Shown here piece after piece: positions 35,160 to 47,941 of a DNA stretch of 64,000 nucleotides. The DNA is from Phorcus lineatus (lineage: Eukaryota; Mollusca; Gastropoda; Trochida; Trochidae), in NCBI GenBank assembly GCA_921293015.1, contig OV121090.1, positions 18,056,304-18,120,303 of the forward strand, given 5' to 3'. The stretch's first letter is position 1; every line of letters starts with the position of its first letter. The notes beneath the pieces are model-generated. The model was not told the origin of the DNA and did no database searches. It saw nothing but the letters and a program-made list of their open reading frames with translations. The position numbers and the translations under genes were made by a program.

Positions 35160-37129
35160 ATCAATATTGGGTACTGGGTGCTTTTCCATGGCTTGCCAGT
35201 TGACCTCTCACCATTCGAGTAAACCATCCAGGTACCAACGGGAGACCCTTTATAGTGTAGGAATCGAAGCTAATTGTGCGATCAGTCACGTTGTTTCAAA
35301 CTGAATATCTGTATCTGCATGTAAACATTGAAAAGTCTGGAGTTCCTTCATCGTTCTAGAGTTACATACATTTATGTTTGCATGATTGAATGAAAACAAA
35401 AATATATCAGTGCTTCCAATTTTCACCACTATCTTTTTGGACCAAAGAGGGATGATATGGAGTATTTGAACAGACATTAAATTTGATTAAATGATAAAGT
35501 TGATCAGTAAAATATACATACAAAGTCTCAATGTTCCCATGGTGAAAATTAACACTTAAATTTACATTACAACTTATTCTGAAACAGAGCATAGCGCCCA
35601 CGCCTCCCACGATAGATAGGCCGCTGTGTTTGGCGGGAAACGTCTTCTCTGCCATGGACGATTAGGGAGGCTGTTCAGCCTAATGGGGTAAAATCCATCA
35701 GAATATTTCCTTCTATTTACTAGCTTCGACATATTAAGGACAAACGCAGTTCCATCAATATCGTTACCTACAGTTAAACACTTAATGAGGGCGTCTTACG
35801 ACAGGATAATTACACACGTTCCGGGCCAGTTTCGTATGTCATTGGGCCAGGAATGTGAAGGTTTAATCTCGTAAAAGCCCCTGCAGCACGTTTTCTTTGG
35901 AAATTGGTCGCACTGTAGTATTACGTCTCTCTCTTCGCTTTTCCAACGGCATTGATAAAGTGCAACGGAATTATGAAAATTGATATGCTTTATGACACCC
36001 CCGCATCATAAAGCTGTCCGGAGTTTTACCGGAATTCAGAACGAGAATGATAGCATTTACTGCAAGGAAGCAAGTTCGGAATACAATATCGGCTTAATGA
36101 CGTTAATCTTGTGAAACAATCATGCACAATTTGCAAATGCCATTTATTGAATTCTGGCAAAATTATTCGCCCACGGAAGCGCAATAACGTTGTTTCTCTG
36201 ATTGTCGCCAATTCCATTTATTTTGAAGAAGCTTTGTAGCAAAAATGGTACAAACGTATGTGATTTATTTGGGACTAGTGGGCATTTGTGTAACATTTAA
36301 ATGTGTTAATAGGTTGGCTCAGATTCGTCTTGACGTTTACTTTTAAAACGAGTTGTTTCTCAAACTTACCTTCGTTGTTACTCATTTCTTACTTGCGTGA
36401 GAAGGTTTTAGAGGTGACTGCAACATGTTTAAGGAGATTGTTGATATCCGCAGCAAGACTGCATATTATCAATCCTATTTTACGAAAACGAACGGCTCTA
36501 TCGATGTACTAATACAGAAATGAAAATAACTGCGACGTCGTTTATAAATTTGTTGACATAAGCGCGATTTTTTTCGTTTTGCAGGACTTTCAAAAGATTA
36601 TATGAAAGATACAATTCATTCAAAGGATGAATTTGTATAACCCGTAACGCCTCCTTTAAGCATATGTTTAGAAAGAAGTCAAATAAAATAAAGGGTATAA
36701 TTCAATTCAAAGTTTAACAATACATTCTACGCAGTTCATTTAATCATATTTGAAGCTGCCGGCAATGCTATCCCTCACAGTCAAAATCCTTAAAAACGGG
36801 GCTTTTAATTTGACAATGTCTTTGAGAGTGTTTCTGTCCCCTTTATGTCTTTGAAACCGATTTCGTTCAATTTTAAATGCAAACCCAACCGGGACATGAC
36901 AAGAATATATAAATACAAGCCTATCCTTTGAAGGCGAGAAGGTCAGTGCGTTGACACGTATGACCTAGTTTTGCACGTGTCTTAATTCATGCAATTGATT
37001 GCCCAGGTGGCCAATTAGATCCCAAGGTCATCATAAGGGACTATTTCAAAATGATTAAAGTGGATTATTAAAATTGCCTGTTTCGCAAAAACATCTTTTT
37101 TGAACTTACGACATTCGGTTTTCTTTTAA

Positions 37130-37512
37130 TGGATAATTTGATGTTATGTGTGAACTGTAAGACGGTGACATATTGTAGGATATACATATGGTAAGTCGAT
37201 CTCGTATTTGAAAAATTACGTAGTAAGTGCTTGTCGTGGTTGTAGATTTACGTAGTACAGATAATTGATTGTCGTGTTTGCAGGACTTAAATGGTAAATG
37301 GTTGCCGTTTTTTGCAGAATTTATATGGAAATGGTTGCATTTTTTGTAGAAGTTAAATGACAAGTGTCCATATTGTATGATTTACATGTTTAATTTATTG
37401 CCGATATTGCAATATTTACAAGGTTAATGTTTGCCGTTACCTCAAGATTAACATGGTAAATGGTTGTCGTTACAACAGAATTAACATGGGAAATGGTTGT
37501 CGTTACAACCTA
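37130..37512. repeat. Minisatellite, about 33-40 bp unit, roughly ten copies
   Basis: Successive units carry variants of ACATGGTAAATGGTTG, then TCGTT and then a CA/GCA-ending tail. The last two or three units (37440-37512) are nearly identical, while the left ones are more diverged. No coding sense was found. Confidence 0.8.
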
Positions 37513-37686
37513 GCTTTTCATACAGGTCCCTTATCCATAGGTTATCGAATTAATTGACCCATAGTCTTGATCAAATGTAATCGTGACTATAGACACTTAT
37601 GACAATGACTAACATTAAATGCGTAACCCGTATTACTCAATGAAAGATAAGGCAACGTGGCAATGTAGGCAATACTAAGTGCAGTT

Positions 37687-37707
37687 GTATTGTATTGTAT
37701 TGTATTA
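37687..37707. repeat. (TGTAT)n pentanucleotide repeat
   Basis: Four full TGTAT units in a row. Confidence 0.85.
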
Positions 37708-38033
37708 TGTGGAAATGCCACTAGCGATGTCACAATGATGTCGCTAGAAAGAATCTTTAACCTTTGAACTGATCGAGTGTCCATTGCGAGACCACGACAT
37801 TTAAAGGGACAGTGATACGACGGTACACATGCCATTTGATAGTTTGACTCAAAGTATTTAGTGCTAAGATCAATGTAATGATTTGTAATATTTAATGAAA
37901 TAAAAATGAGGAAGGACATTCGCTGGAAATAATATCAAGAGGGGTCAACAATATCCTCTGTGAACAATGCCTGATCCGGTTTGAAAGAATTAGCCCACCT
38001 GTTTTAGAAACCATATTGTCAAAACCATTCCAA

Positions 38034-38071
38034 CCCCCCCCCCCCCCCCCCCCCCCCCCTCCCCACCCCCC
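38034..38071. repeat. Poly-C tract, 26 C plus interrupted C runs
   Basis: Twenty-six consecutive C, then T, CCCC, A and six C. The complementary strand is G-rich enough to form a quadruplex. Confidence 0.9.
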
Positions 38072-41000
38072 GTTACACACACATCACCCAAATATGTGCC
38101 TATAGAATAATGAATACAGTTTCTGAGTATAGTGATTAGATAGATTAGCGAATCTGATTTCCACATTTTCATCCCATATGACTGAGGAAACCTTTGAGAC
38201 GCTCCCTCAAGAGATAAGTACAAATGTTTATCTTTGGATTAGATTCAAGATCTCCACTAGTGACAGTGTTTATCAAATGTGTGGACATAACTTCAGGGAT
38301 CACCTGTCTTATAATGGCGCAAAAAAGCGGTAATTAGGTACTTTATTGTTTTACTTAAACATTTGTTTATTCATTTTTTTGACGAATTCATTGACATATG
38401 GAAGAAAAAGTGTTATCCATATATGTACTCTTCATAATCTGCGTTGAGCAAATATAATTAACCGACATTTTAACATACACTTATTCTGTAAGCTGTATTC
38501 TTTCATAAACTGGCACTTAATAATATGGTAAGACTTTGTGTAACACGAGACATAGCCGTCAATTGAACAGTTTCCAACGACGCCAGTCACCCCATTTACC
38601 ATCCGCTCGCTTACCAAAAAAAACAACTAACAAAACATGTATGACAAGCTTAAACTTTTCCTTATGTTCCCCCGAATATTGTGATTTAAGTTGATGTGAC
38701 TTCATTTATATTGTGGTCAATAAATACTTTATCATGGAGGAGTTTGTTAAGAAATTCTTTCAAAAATTTTAAAATATAGAACTATCAGTTTGTTTACGGT
38801 TTGCATAACCGCCTTTTTTGTTTTTTTTCATCAACACAGTTTCATTGGAACGTCCTCCGATAATAACTATAAATCAAGCATTCAAGCATTTGGCGTAGTT
38901 AATCTTTTTTCTAACTCTCGGTCAAACCATGAATCATAGAAAGTAATAGATAATTCATTAATATTTTCTAGGTTTTAAAAGTGACTGGTCAGTTGGCCTC
39001 ATATCCAACTTAAATTCACAATAACCATGGTTAAAACTACACAGCAAGCTCATGAGCGGAGTCATACGCTGTACCTGGTAAATTTAAGGTTCTATACATG
39101 CTATATAAGAATATAAGCTTGTAAATTCTTTTAGAAAAGGTTTCGAAATCACTATAAATCAAAACTGTATTTCAAATTTACACTGAGCTTTAGGATTGCC
39201 CCGCAAGGGCCAAGGTTTTGCATATCAAACTGCATAGATTCCGAAACAAGGAGAATTCTCCTAGGATTCTCCACCATCTATCATAAGGCCTTCTATTTCA
39301 AACTTCAACACCTTATCAGCAGCGCCCGCTGTACCTGTTTCAACTGCGAACGAAAATGTATTCACAAATTTCCCTAAGTAATGTACAAGCTTGTTAAAAA
39401 CCTCAAAGTAAAGCTGAATAAACTAACACTGTTATAGATCGATGGAGACAAATGTTTATCTTTATGTAAAGTTTCATGATTTCTCCCCACTGGACCTCAA
39501 TGTGAAATACAAATTAAAGTCATGACCCCTCAAGATTTCTCAACAAAATAATAGAATACATCCAATAAATCACTTCAGAAACTAAAGCTAGTTCTCTGAT
39601 TAATAGCATCAAACTTTTATAAAACAGAGCAATATAATCTTATACTTATATATGGATAATATGTTTTCATACTAAGAAAAAGCAACAAAATGTCATAGAA
39701 AACCTAAGTTTAGTTTATAAGTGACTATTTCACCTGAACAAGTTTGGATAGTGTTTTTAATGGTTGTCATTCGGAGGGATATCATGGTTTAAATAGGTAA
39801 TTATTTATGTTAACAACATTAAAACTGAAACGTCAGCAAGATATCAGTGACAATCGCAACTCAGTGATCTTCAATGTTGATCATGATTTTCAAATTCATA
39901 AATTCCAATGGATCCTCAGAATCCCATTGAGTTTAAGAGACACCCCGTCATTTGATAGGCTCACATTATGCCAAACTTTATCTATTGTATCATTTGATCG
40001 AGAAGTACCGGCTATATCTGATAAGCATCATTCAAAAGCTAATCGATTTTATATTGTGACTAAAGGACGTTTAAAAGTTGCTTTTATACAAGCGCCAAAC
40101 GTAATTTGAAAACTTATCTACGATTATGTGTTTGAAAGTTTATACAAAAAGTATCCATGTACACTGGATGTATGATTCCGGCGTCTTCCAATATTATGTG
40201 AATGTTTTTGGACCTTCCCTGAAAACAAGTAATTATCTCATACTTTTGTCTGGGAGTGATTATGTAAGATGTTTTGAATTTATATCATCATAGATAACAT
40301 AGGTTCGCATCAAAGCTAAACATGATGAAAATCATGGAGTGTCTCTTTAAATCTTAAAGCCAAACCCTTAGCCGAACCCTAAGCCAAACATACAATCGTT
40401 TACACTGACAAAGGGTTACAACACAATGATTAAAAGTAACCTCTTGTAATTTTTTTGCATTAATGTCAGGTCATTGAACCTCAAAGTTGAATACAGAGCA
40501 AAGAGTTTTCTCTTTTAAGATTCTCCACCAACTATGATAATGTCTTCAATCTCGAACGTAAAATATCAGTGTCAACCGTATTCGAGTTAAAAGAGCGAGT
40601 AATATACGCACTTATCTTCGACATACCACTCCTCAATAGTACGTTTTGGCCCATTCATCACATGTCCCATTCATAAATCACCTGATAAGACTAGTCACCC
40701 AGTGAATAATTAATTGCAATGTATTAAAGATAAGTGGGACGACAAGCGATTACCATGTATATACACTCGAATCCTTTGTTGGAGTATGGCAGGTATCTTA
40801 TGTCTTTACGCATGATCGCATGCAACATATGACAGGGGCCGTATAAGAAGTTATGTTTTTATTAACTATAATTTTCAATCTCTCCAAAAAGTTATAAAAT
40901 TACCTTTTGACATTTTAAAGGATACCGTCATTGATAACTTATCTTATATATTATAAAATAACACAGTGAATAAGTATTTGTCCTCTATTCACACTGTGAT

Positions 41001-44000
41001 CGAGATAGAATGGCTGTAAGGGAAATGGGATGTGTTTATTTTTTCTCTCGGATTAAACTGGTAAATGAGTGAAAATTACTTTGAGGTAGATGTTATTAGT
41101 GGACGGATGAATGGCGAAAGTACCAGATTCAAAATAATTACCAAAAAGAAATTACCTTTCCAAAGGAATGTTAAAGTTGTTAAATTTTAAATATTTTTTG
41201 TCAGGATGTCCTCTTACAAAGTCAGAATACCATTTAAAGGGTAAATAAAACCACACCAAATTAAAGTGTTCTAGGATATATGATTGAAGATCATATATTA
41301 GTAAGCTAGCATATATTAGAAGTGAGATTACATCGGTATTTACATGATTCCTCTTCGTAAACAGAGAGTCTTGTTACTGAATTTTAATGTCCAAAACCAA
41401 AAACAGAATTATATGAAAAGAGCTAATAATTATATGATAGAATGCATATATACACCTCGAAGGAAGTCTTGCAACACTATTTTTTCTTCTTCCTAGCGTT
41501 CTGTAACCGATCTGGACACACAAGGTTTTCCATTTATTTACAGAGCCCTAGTGATGAGTGCATTGCCAAAAGGGAATGGAACCAACGGCCTCGCAGACAG
41601 CTCACCATCTTGTATAGTAATACAGTTGACACTTGGCAGCATTCATTAGTGCTCATTTGATTTGCACCAAATACTGAAGGCTTTTCTTTGTCTTTGTCAG
41701 TAAATATCGACACCCGCCTCTTCTAATGTAACATTATTCTTACAACAAAACATTTTCGGCTTTGAAATTTGTCATTTTTTCAATGATTACGTCGATGAGT
41801 GTTTATAAAATGATAAAATGGCCAAATACTTTTTTTTTTGGGGTTTTTTTTTTAGTTTCATATCTTTAGATTTGTTTAAACTTGAAACAAACACTTTTAT
41901 ATGAATAAGATCCTTATCCATCGAATACCAACAGTAACGGCTTTTATTTTTAAAACAAACAGGTGTGGCAATAATGTACCAGTAGAAAAAATGATATATA
42001 TAACATATGCATGATAAAATTTAGCAATCAGATGGCGTGTGTAGCAACTCCAGGATTACATTTAAATATTCGGAAAATTATTTTCTAGATATTTTTTTTT
42101 AATTGTCGAAAGTTCCGTGTCGTCTGACAAAAATATTGGAAAATTGTAGATGATAAAAATACACATAAGTTCAGGATGTCCTTTTCAGTTGATGAATGTT
42201 CTCCCTTGTGACGTTTATGGGCAACATGTATTCCTTCACACAAAGTCTTCCCTATCAAATTGAAACAAACTATAATATTAATGTCGGTAAATACATTTGT
42301 TTTACATTACATGTCTTGTGTCTCCAAGAAAGAGTTTCAATGCGAAACTTCGTGATACTTCCTTTCAAACGTGTGTCTATGAACGTGTAGAAGATTGAAT
42401 GTTTCTTCTAAACTAATTTGGTAAAAATATAAGTGATGATTTTGTACCATATAATAATTTTTTTTTAATGTTAATGTTCAGTCAATGGTGTTATTTCATT
42501 AGCTGCTGCTGACATTACCATTTTAACGATAATTGGTAAAAAACGATTTCACGGTAAACGTCTTGATTTCTGATCTAAAACCGTAAAATTTCAATTTCTC
42601 AAACAAAACTTTGAAAACTTCTTTCAGCACAATGGAAAATTGTGACTGAAAGTGTTTAAAAGATTATGTGACCAGTATGTAGACTCTGGTTGCTGCGAAG
42701 GTTTGATATTATGGATTTTCCATCGGCATTTATTAACTGATACCATATATTTTTTATCTGAAGATAAATTTACAAGCCAAGATATACCTTTCAAAATTTT
42801 GAGAAAATATTGTATATTGTATTTATCAAAGCCAAACAAGATTTCATGAAAAACAAGGAGTGTCCTTATAATTAATGATAATCTTTCATAGATAAAAGTT
42901 ACCCAACTTTATTGAGTAAATGGATCTCAGAGTGAAGGGTAGCTTACAATGTCTCACTTTGGTAAGAAATGAGTATAAACACGTTATGGGCCGTGTATAT
43001 TCGTCATGTACTAAACGCTTTATTGTTCGAGATTCTCACGCATGGCATCACATACAATTTGCATATCACGAGAGAAAGTGGATAAGCCTTTCATCTAACA
43101 CCTATTCATCTGATGAGTTCGCCTGTGTCGTCACACTGTACGACATACTTCCTAACTGTGTCATACTGCATTGTCACCGTATCAAACTAGGTCATGTCTG
43201 TGACGTCATATCACGTGCCCACCATATTGGGCAATGGCCTGTTTGAAGTAGGCTCATTCAGGAAGTGAACGCTTCACGCTGGGAAATGACTGTTAAGGTT
43301 GGAAACAGCTATTTCTTAAATGGAAAGAAAACGAAAATAAATCATGTACATGGAAATCAAATAAAATTCTCACGATTGCAATGGTGATTTCAGAGAAGAA
43401 TGAAGTGTTTGATTTCAGTATAAAGATTACTATCATTAAAACTTATTTTTCTTCGAATATTTATATTTACAAAATTTAGGATATCACAGATGGACACTCA
43501 AGGTTGATCTACAAATTGTATCTATACGCCTTTTATTATATTCCCTTTTTCGAAAACGATCTATTGAAAATTCAATATTAAAGTCTTTGCATTAAGGTAA
43601 CAAATCATTAGCAGTTCTTTCAAAAAATGATTTCGGTAAAAACCGAAAACGAATCTAGTGTAAATTAAAATAGAAGAATTTCATTTCCCTGTTTGAAATT
43701 CTTGAAGAAACAAGGCACATTCCAACATTCATGAAAGAGTAAATATTTGTATACGAGTCTGCACATGCACGGACAACATATGCATGTACAACGTATTTGA
43801 AGTGACAATTTACAATTCTTACATTGTAAACATACATTTACTCTAACTTATAGTAGATATATGTAAACTGTTCTCTTCAGTAAAGAGAAGTATTTGAAAA
43901 ATATTATGGCAACTACACGTATTTACTGTATATAGGAGGGTATTGTCAGGCATTTATACTTATCAAATTTAGAAACAAAGAAAAACATTCTTTCTATTTC

Positions 44001-44110
44001 CTGTGCCTGATTCTTGATTTATAGTTCTGAGCTATTGTTGCTTGATATATGGGTCAAGTTATCGTTAGACCTAACGTCACCATAATTGAAACAAGCAAAT
44101 TATATTAACA
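38072..44110. other. Gene-free region
   Basis: Apart from the MITE candidate at 39.9-40.3 kb, I see only A/T-rich DNA and scattered short ORFs, the longest 108 codons at 42920-43246, without recognisable domains. Phrases such as CAGGATGTCCT (41212 and 42173) and GGAGTGTCCTT (42858) resemble ends of short inverted-repeat elements. They could not be paired with confidence. Confidence 0.35.
39935..40347. mobile_element. MITE candidate with about 25-bp imperfect TIRs
   Basis: The left end TTTAAGAGACACCCCGTCAT and the inverted right end TTTAAAGAGACACTCCATGA are imperfect inverted repeats about 410 bp apart. Inner similarity (ATTATGCCAAACTTTATC against ATGTTTAGCTTTGATG) is weak. The plus-strand ORF 39807-40109 crosses its border and is probably fortuitous. 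Confidence 0.45.
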
Positions 44111-44779
44111 CTATTTTTTTAAGATTTCAGAGTAAATGTTCTGTAAATTAATCAATTCTACAAGCTGGATCCTCAATGGTAAACGTGAAAAGTCAACGTG
44201 ACTGAATGAAATGAACAAAACAAAAACAAGTTTAATGCCAAATTCTAAATCCATAATGTCTATAACAAGTTTACCTTTTATTTGGAATGTTTCTCTCCTT
44301 TTTAGTGACAATTTTTCTTAGACAATGTTCTATTTCAGTTCAGAATGTTTTGATTCTTCACGAGATCAGTGAAACACACGTGAGATCATTTCCAATGTTT
44401 ATGTCTACATTGTTATTTTCATTCTATCACAGTTTTAATCTTTATATACTTATCTTTCCTCTGTGGGAGATCAGCTGTTTATCAATTGAGCGCAGAGAAG
44501 AAGGAGATGAGTATATATATATCTTATTTACTAGAAATATACATGAAAATATCATTTAAGGTACATCTATTATTTTAAGGAAGTTTTTATCAATGCTTAT
44601 TAGTGTCTCATAGGCCTGTGGGTGTCACCCCATTACCCCTACAGTCTCATTACCCCTACACTTTTTTCCATTAAAACTGGGGTGTCTTAAATAAACATTG
44701 TGGATGATGCATCCCCTCTAGTTTGAAGTGAACTCACCCAAGCTGTGTTATAACACTACATGTTTAAGTTTGGTGAATG

Positions 44780-44785
44780 TTTATT
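44780..44785 (-). terminator. Poly(A) signal for the FLYWCH ORF
   Basis: AATAAA on the minus strand, 118 bp after the stop at 44903. Confidence 0.45.
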
Positions 44786-44902
44786 GCTGAAAGTTACATA
44801 AAATATTTTTAAAAAGTGTAAACATTTTAAAATTTTAAAAAGCTTAGAAATCTAACAGTTTAATTACATTAAAATAGTTTAGTCGTAAAACTGTTCAGTG
44901 CA

Positions 44903-45418
44903 TTACTTCTTAAAGTCCAAGTTTGACCAATTATCTACGTCACCATCATCAACAACCAGGAAATCCCGTCCATCAGATGTCAAAGTCCATTCACCCTCCA
45001 GGTGTACGGAATCTCGTGATTGAGGAAGCACAGGGGTAGTCTTTCTTCTGTGTCTGTATAAGGCACTGTCGACACTGTGGAATGAGGGGATATTGTAGAC
45101 ATCTTCCTCTGGAACCTTGTTCAACTCCTCGTCGTATATACGCTGTAGTGGAGTAACTTCTTCCCGGGCTCGCTTCCGTAGATTGCTTATAAGTTTGACC
45201 TGTGGTTCTGAATCTGGTTCATGGGTGTGAGGAGACTCGTTTCTAACTAGATCATCAACCGTTGATAATTTTCCAGTGCAATTCGCCACAACACATTTCC
45301 AATGAGTAGCAACTTTTCTCTTATTATTCAAAGTGTAGCGATATCCATCCAACAAAACTTGTTTTCCACCCCTCTGTGATATAACATATTCTACTCTCCT
45401 TACAAACGCCATGTTCAA
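44903..45418 (-). CDS. FLYWCH zinc-finger protein (171 aa, no transposase domain)
   Basis: A single open reading frame. Residues 9-66 match the FLYWCH-type zinc finger: VEYVISQRGGKQVLLDGYRY, then THWKCVVANC, then SPHTH. The probable zinc ligands are Cys42, Cys47, His64 and His66. FLYWCH domains bind DNA or proteins and are often the N-terminal part of MULE-transposase-type proteins. The following linker (QRIYDEELNKVPEEDVYNIPS, the HRRKTTPVLP segment, GEWTLTSDGRDFLV) is like the linker of those proteins. The MULE transposase domain expected next is absent: the ORF stops after NWSNLDFKK, and the DNA beyond is non-coding. It may be a truncated transposon-derived gene, a domesticated short form, or a first exon spliced to something not seen. 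The unbroken frame and acidic tail suggest that it is recent or maintained. Confidence 0.72.
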   Translation of the reverse strand: MNMAFVRRVEYVISQRGGKQVLLDGYRYTLNNKRKVATHWKCVVANCTGKLSTVDDLVRNESPHTHEPDSEPQVKLISNLRKRAREEVTPLQRIYDEELNKVPEEDVYNIPSFHSVDSALYRHRRKTTPVLPQSRDSVHLEGEWTLTSDGRDFLVVDDGDVDNWSNLDFKK

Positions 45419-45488
45419 ATGTGTTTAAATTCAAGAAACCTCTTAAATAGACTACATTCTAATGTGAGTAAGGAAGCTACAATTTGTA

Positions 45489-45645
45489 AGAGAAGAAGAA
45501 GAAGAAAAATAGTTTATTACAAAAAGTGTCACACCCTGAAACAGGGCCCGGCCTACACAGGCAAACAAATTGTTAAAACAGCATCCGGCCAATGAGGCAA
45601 GATGATACTTTTGAGACATACAACACATTAAAGCATTCTTGTTAA
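45489..45645 (-). mobile_element. LINE/SINE 3' end with (TTC)n tail
   Basis: The minus strand reads GGCCGGGCCCTGTTTCAGGG, then TGTGACACTTTTTGTAATAAACTA and a TTC trinucleotide run (45489-45503). This is the style of a LINE or partner-SINE 3' terminus. It lies just upstream of the FLYWCH ORF and on the same strand. Confidence 0.55.
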
Positions 45646-46085
45646 TGCATTTTTCGAATGCACAATCACACATATATATACATATATAGATGATTAATTG
45701 ATCAAAATTCTCGAAAACGCTGCAAAACAGCTGAAATACTTCGCTACCATTTTCTACTTTAAGAAGCATTTCAAATAGACCATCTTTTTTTCAAAAAGGA
45801 AATTGGACAGCTAAGGTAATGGTCAACGCAAGAAGAGTTCTGAAAGAAGCACCATATACCATATATGAGGTTATGAGGTATATTTCCTAAAATTTTGATA
45901 ATGTTATTCTTTCTAGTTCTAGTTTTTGAAAGATTTATTTTTCATATTTTCAGCAATAATCATTAGTTTAAGCCAAATGTGGTTTACAGATGTTTTAAAT
46001 TTCATTTACCTTGAAGAGGAATATATCAAAATAACATCTATCTTAACCAATATCACTTTATATTGTATCTTCTGGTTTAAGAAGT

Positions 46086-46125
46086 ACTTGGGGGTATATG
46101 TGACGTCACATACCCCCCCACAAGT
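46086..46125. promoter_or_regulatory. 40-bp palindrome centred on a CRE (TGACGTCA)
   Basis: ACTTGGGGGTATATG, then TGACGTCA (46101-46108), then CATACCCCCCCACAAGT form an inverted repeat with small indels. The centre is a perfect cAMP-response-element octamer. Function is unknown, and the nearest promoter is 1.9 kb to the right. Confidence 0.45.
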
Positions 46126-47700
46126 GCAATACACAAATACACCCAAACCTCAGGCGCCACCATATAAAAGTATACATGTAAACTTTAATTTTCTAATTTT
46201 AGTTGGTTCATACAAAATTAAAAACTTTATCAACTTCTGTATTTCATGAAAGTTTGACAAATAAAAAGAAATTTTATGTCTGTAATCGCAATTTTAAATC
46301 TTGTTGTATGTCGATACAATATCTCGTATGCTGTTTAAAAGGGATTTTTAATCGTATGAGTCACTATGCTCGATGTTAAAGGTCCAGAACTACTCTTATC
46401 GCTAAATTGAATTTGTAAAAGCGTCCCCTTCAGAGTATTTTGTCTAAGAATAACTAGATGCCTTTGTTTCATGGAAACGTACTTGTGGACGTGTTTAAAT
46501 TGAGATTATATACGAGCCTTTGACCCCGTTCTCCCGACTCATAGAATTGTTAGAATACGAAACATGATAAGCGAGAGACATGTTGCATTTTCGAAGAATG
46601 AATATTTCAATATGATTTTTTTAACCGTTTGCCTGGCACATATGATAGCTACTAGTTTATACAGCGTTAACCCCTTAGGTATATTCCTCTATGGGTGTAT
46701 TGGTACACAAATAATAGTTATGGTGACCTATTTCTTAATATATACATATCATATATTATTTATATTAAACGCTTATGTTAAAGGAGTCGCCAATTTATGA
46801 AATGGCGTGAGTGTGGTTAGATCTTCTTTCATAAATGAAATAGAGAAATAAATGATAATTAAATGATATCAGATACCCTCTTCATTTTAGCTTCGGGGTT
46901 GCTTTCATTTCTATTGTGGGAATGAGAATTTATGATAAATACCATTCTTCCATATCTAGTCGGAAACAAATTTTTATAAATGTAAGGAATGTTATCGAAT
47001 GCAGTAATGACGTCATCGAAAATTTAATTATCAGCTTAGAAATGACATTTCCATTGACAGTTGAAGCCATGAATTTATTTTGAGACCATGTTTACTACTT
47101 ACAATAATTTGTTACAATTAATTATGATCAACGAATTCATGTTTGATCAATTCGGACGTTGACTTTTATACATCCTGTGTAACTGTACTGAACAACATTT
47201 TGAAAAGACACATTAATTTATTGATTTGTTTATTCCTCAGTGCACGCGGATGATATTGACTGACGTCACATTACAACACGACTCCATGGTGTAAACAGGT
47301 CGTAAATCGTTATTTCATTCTTGTAATTAATAAAATAGGTCACCCAATTTCATTGTTATGCCTGGCCACTTTCCCAGAGGGATTAATACGTGCAGAATCG
47401 TATGTAACGTGAATTGTACATGTTGTTGAAACGTAAAAGAACGAACGCAATCAGCAACTTATGAATGAAATCCGTTTGGCTACCTGCCAAGTTGTGTCGT
47501 CTGCTAGGTGAGAAAGCTGTAAATATTGTGTTACATTCTAGAAGAGGTATATCGTTATTTTTACGAATAACTGACAAACTGATAGAGTTTCTTTTGTATT
47601 TTGAAGAGAAAATTGCAGACGAGATTGCCGCGACGCGCAGACGACATTATTTGACGTCTGGGTACAACGTGGGTGACACGTGGCTCCGCCCACCGTCAAT
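46126..47700. other. Intergenic, upstream of the LamG gene
   Basis: No gene supported. TGACGTCA-type sites occur at about 47008 and 47260. GC content rises towards 47.5 kb, where the LamG promoter region begins. The 78-codon and 90-codon ORFs here have no recognised domain. Confidence 0.35.
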
Positions 47701-47761
47701 TTCAGCTGTCAATCATCTGAATCGGCGCTCGTGCTGAGGTGTAAACAACGGACGTGATTGG

Positions 47762-47778
47762 TCGTCTGACTCAGACGA
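47762..47778. promoter_or_regulatory. Palindromic AP-1-like site upstream of the LamG gene
   Basis: TCGTCTGACTCAGACGA is a perfect 17-bp palindrome with the AP-1 core TGACTCA in its centre. It lies 164 bp upstream of the TATA box. The half motif CGTCTG recurs at about 47497, 47656, 47838 and 48001. Confidence 0.5.
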
Positions 47779-47941
47779 AGTTCGCCATGAGGCAATTTTC
47801 CTGTGAACAATATCGTAGGTATTTCTTCTTCAAGGATGTGTCGTCTGTTACTCTAGCCGCGACTATGGATGATGAAATTCACTGAGCTCTGAGCCAGCCC
47901 ACAGTTTTGTCATTAACAAGATCGCCGTGACATCACACATC

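Larger units (their letters stand above)
30700..37100. other. Gene-free region, possible regulatory DNA
   Basis: No ORF here has a recognisable domain. Several stretches are compositionally complex and rich in TAAT/ATTA and ATGCAAAT-like words (for example 30850-30960, 32990-33260, 34080-34200, 36970-37050). Others are relatively GC-rich with no repeats (35560-36230). This would fit cis-regulatory elements of a neighbouring gene, but the sequence alone cannot show it. Confidence 0.25.

Noticed and set aside
35407-35655. Minus-strand ORF beginning MAEKTFPAKHSGLSIVGG
   Set aside because: The start looks protein-like and I considered a PDZ-type or signalling exon, but the rest is not conserved-looking and no neighbouring exon or clear donor was found.
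37587-37919. 110-codon minus-strand ORF
   Set aside because: It crosses a TGTAT microsatellite and reads as low-complexity translation; no recognisable protein.
42920-43246. 108-codon plus-strand ORF
   Set aside because: No signal peptide, domain or family motif was seen, and the flanks offer no convincing exon or promoter context.
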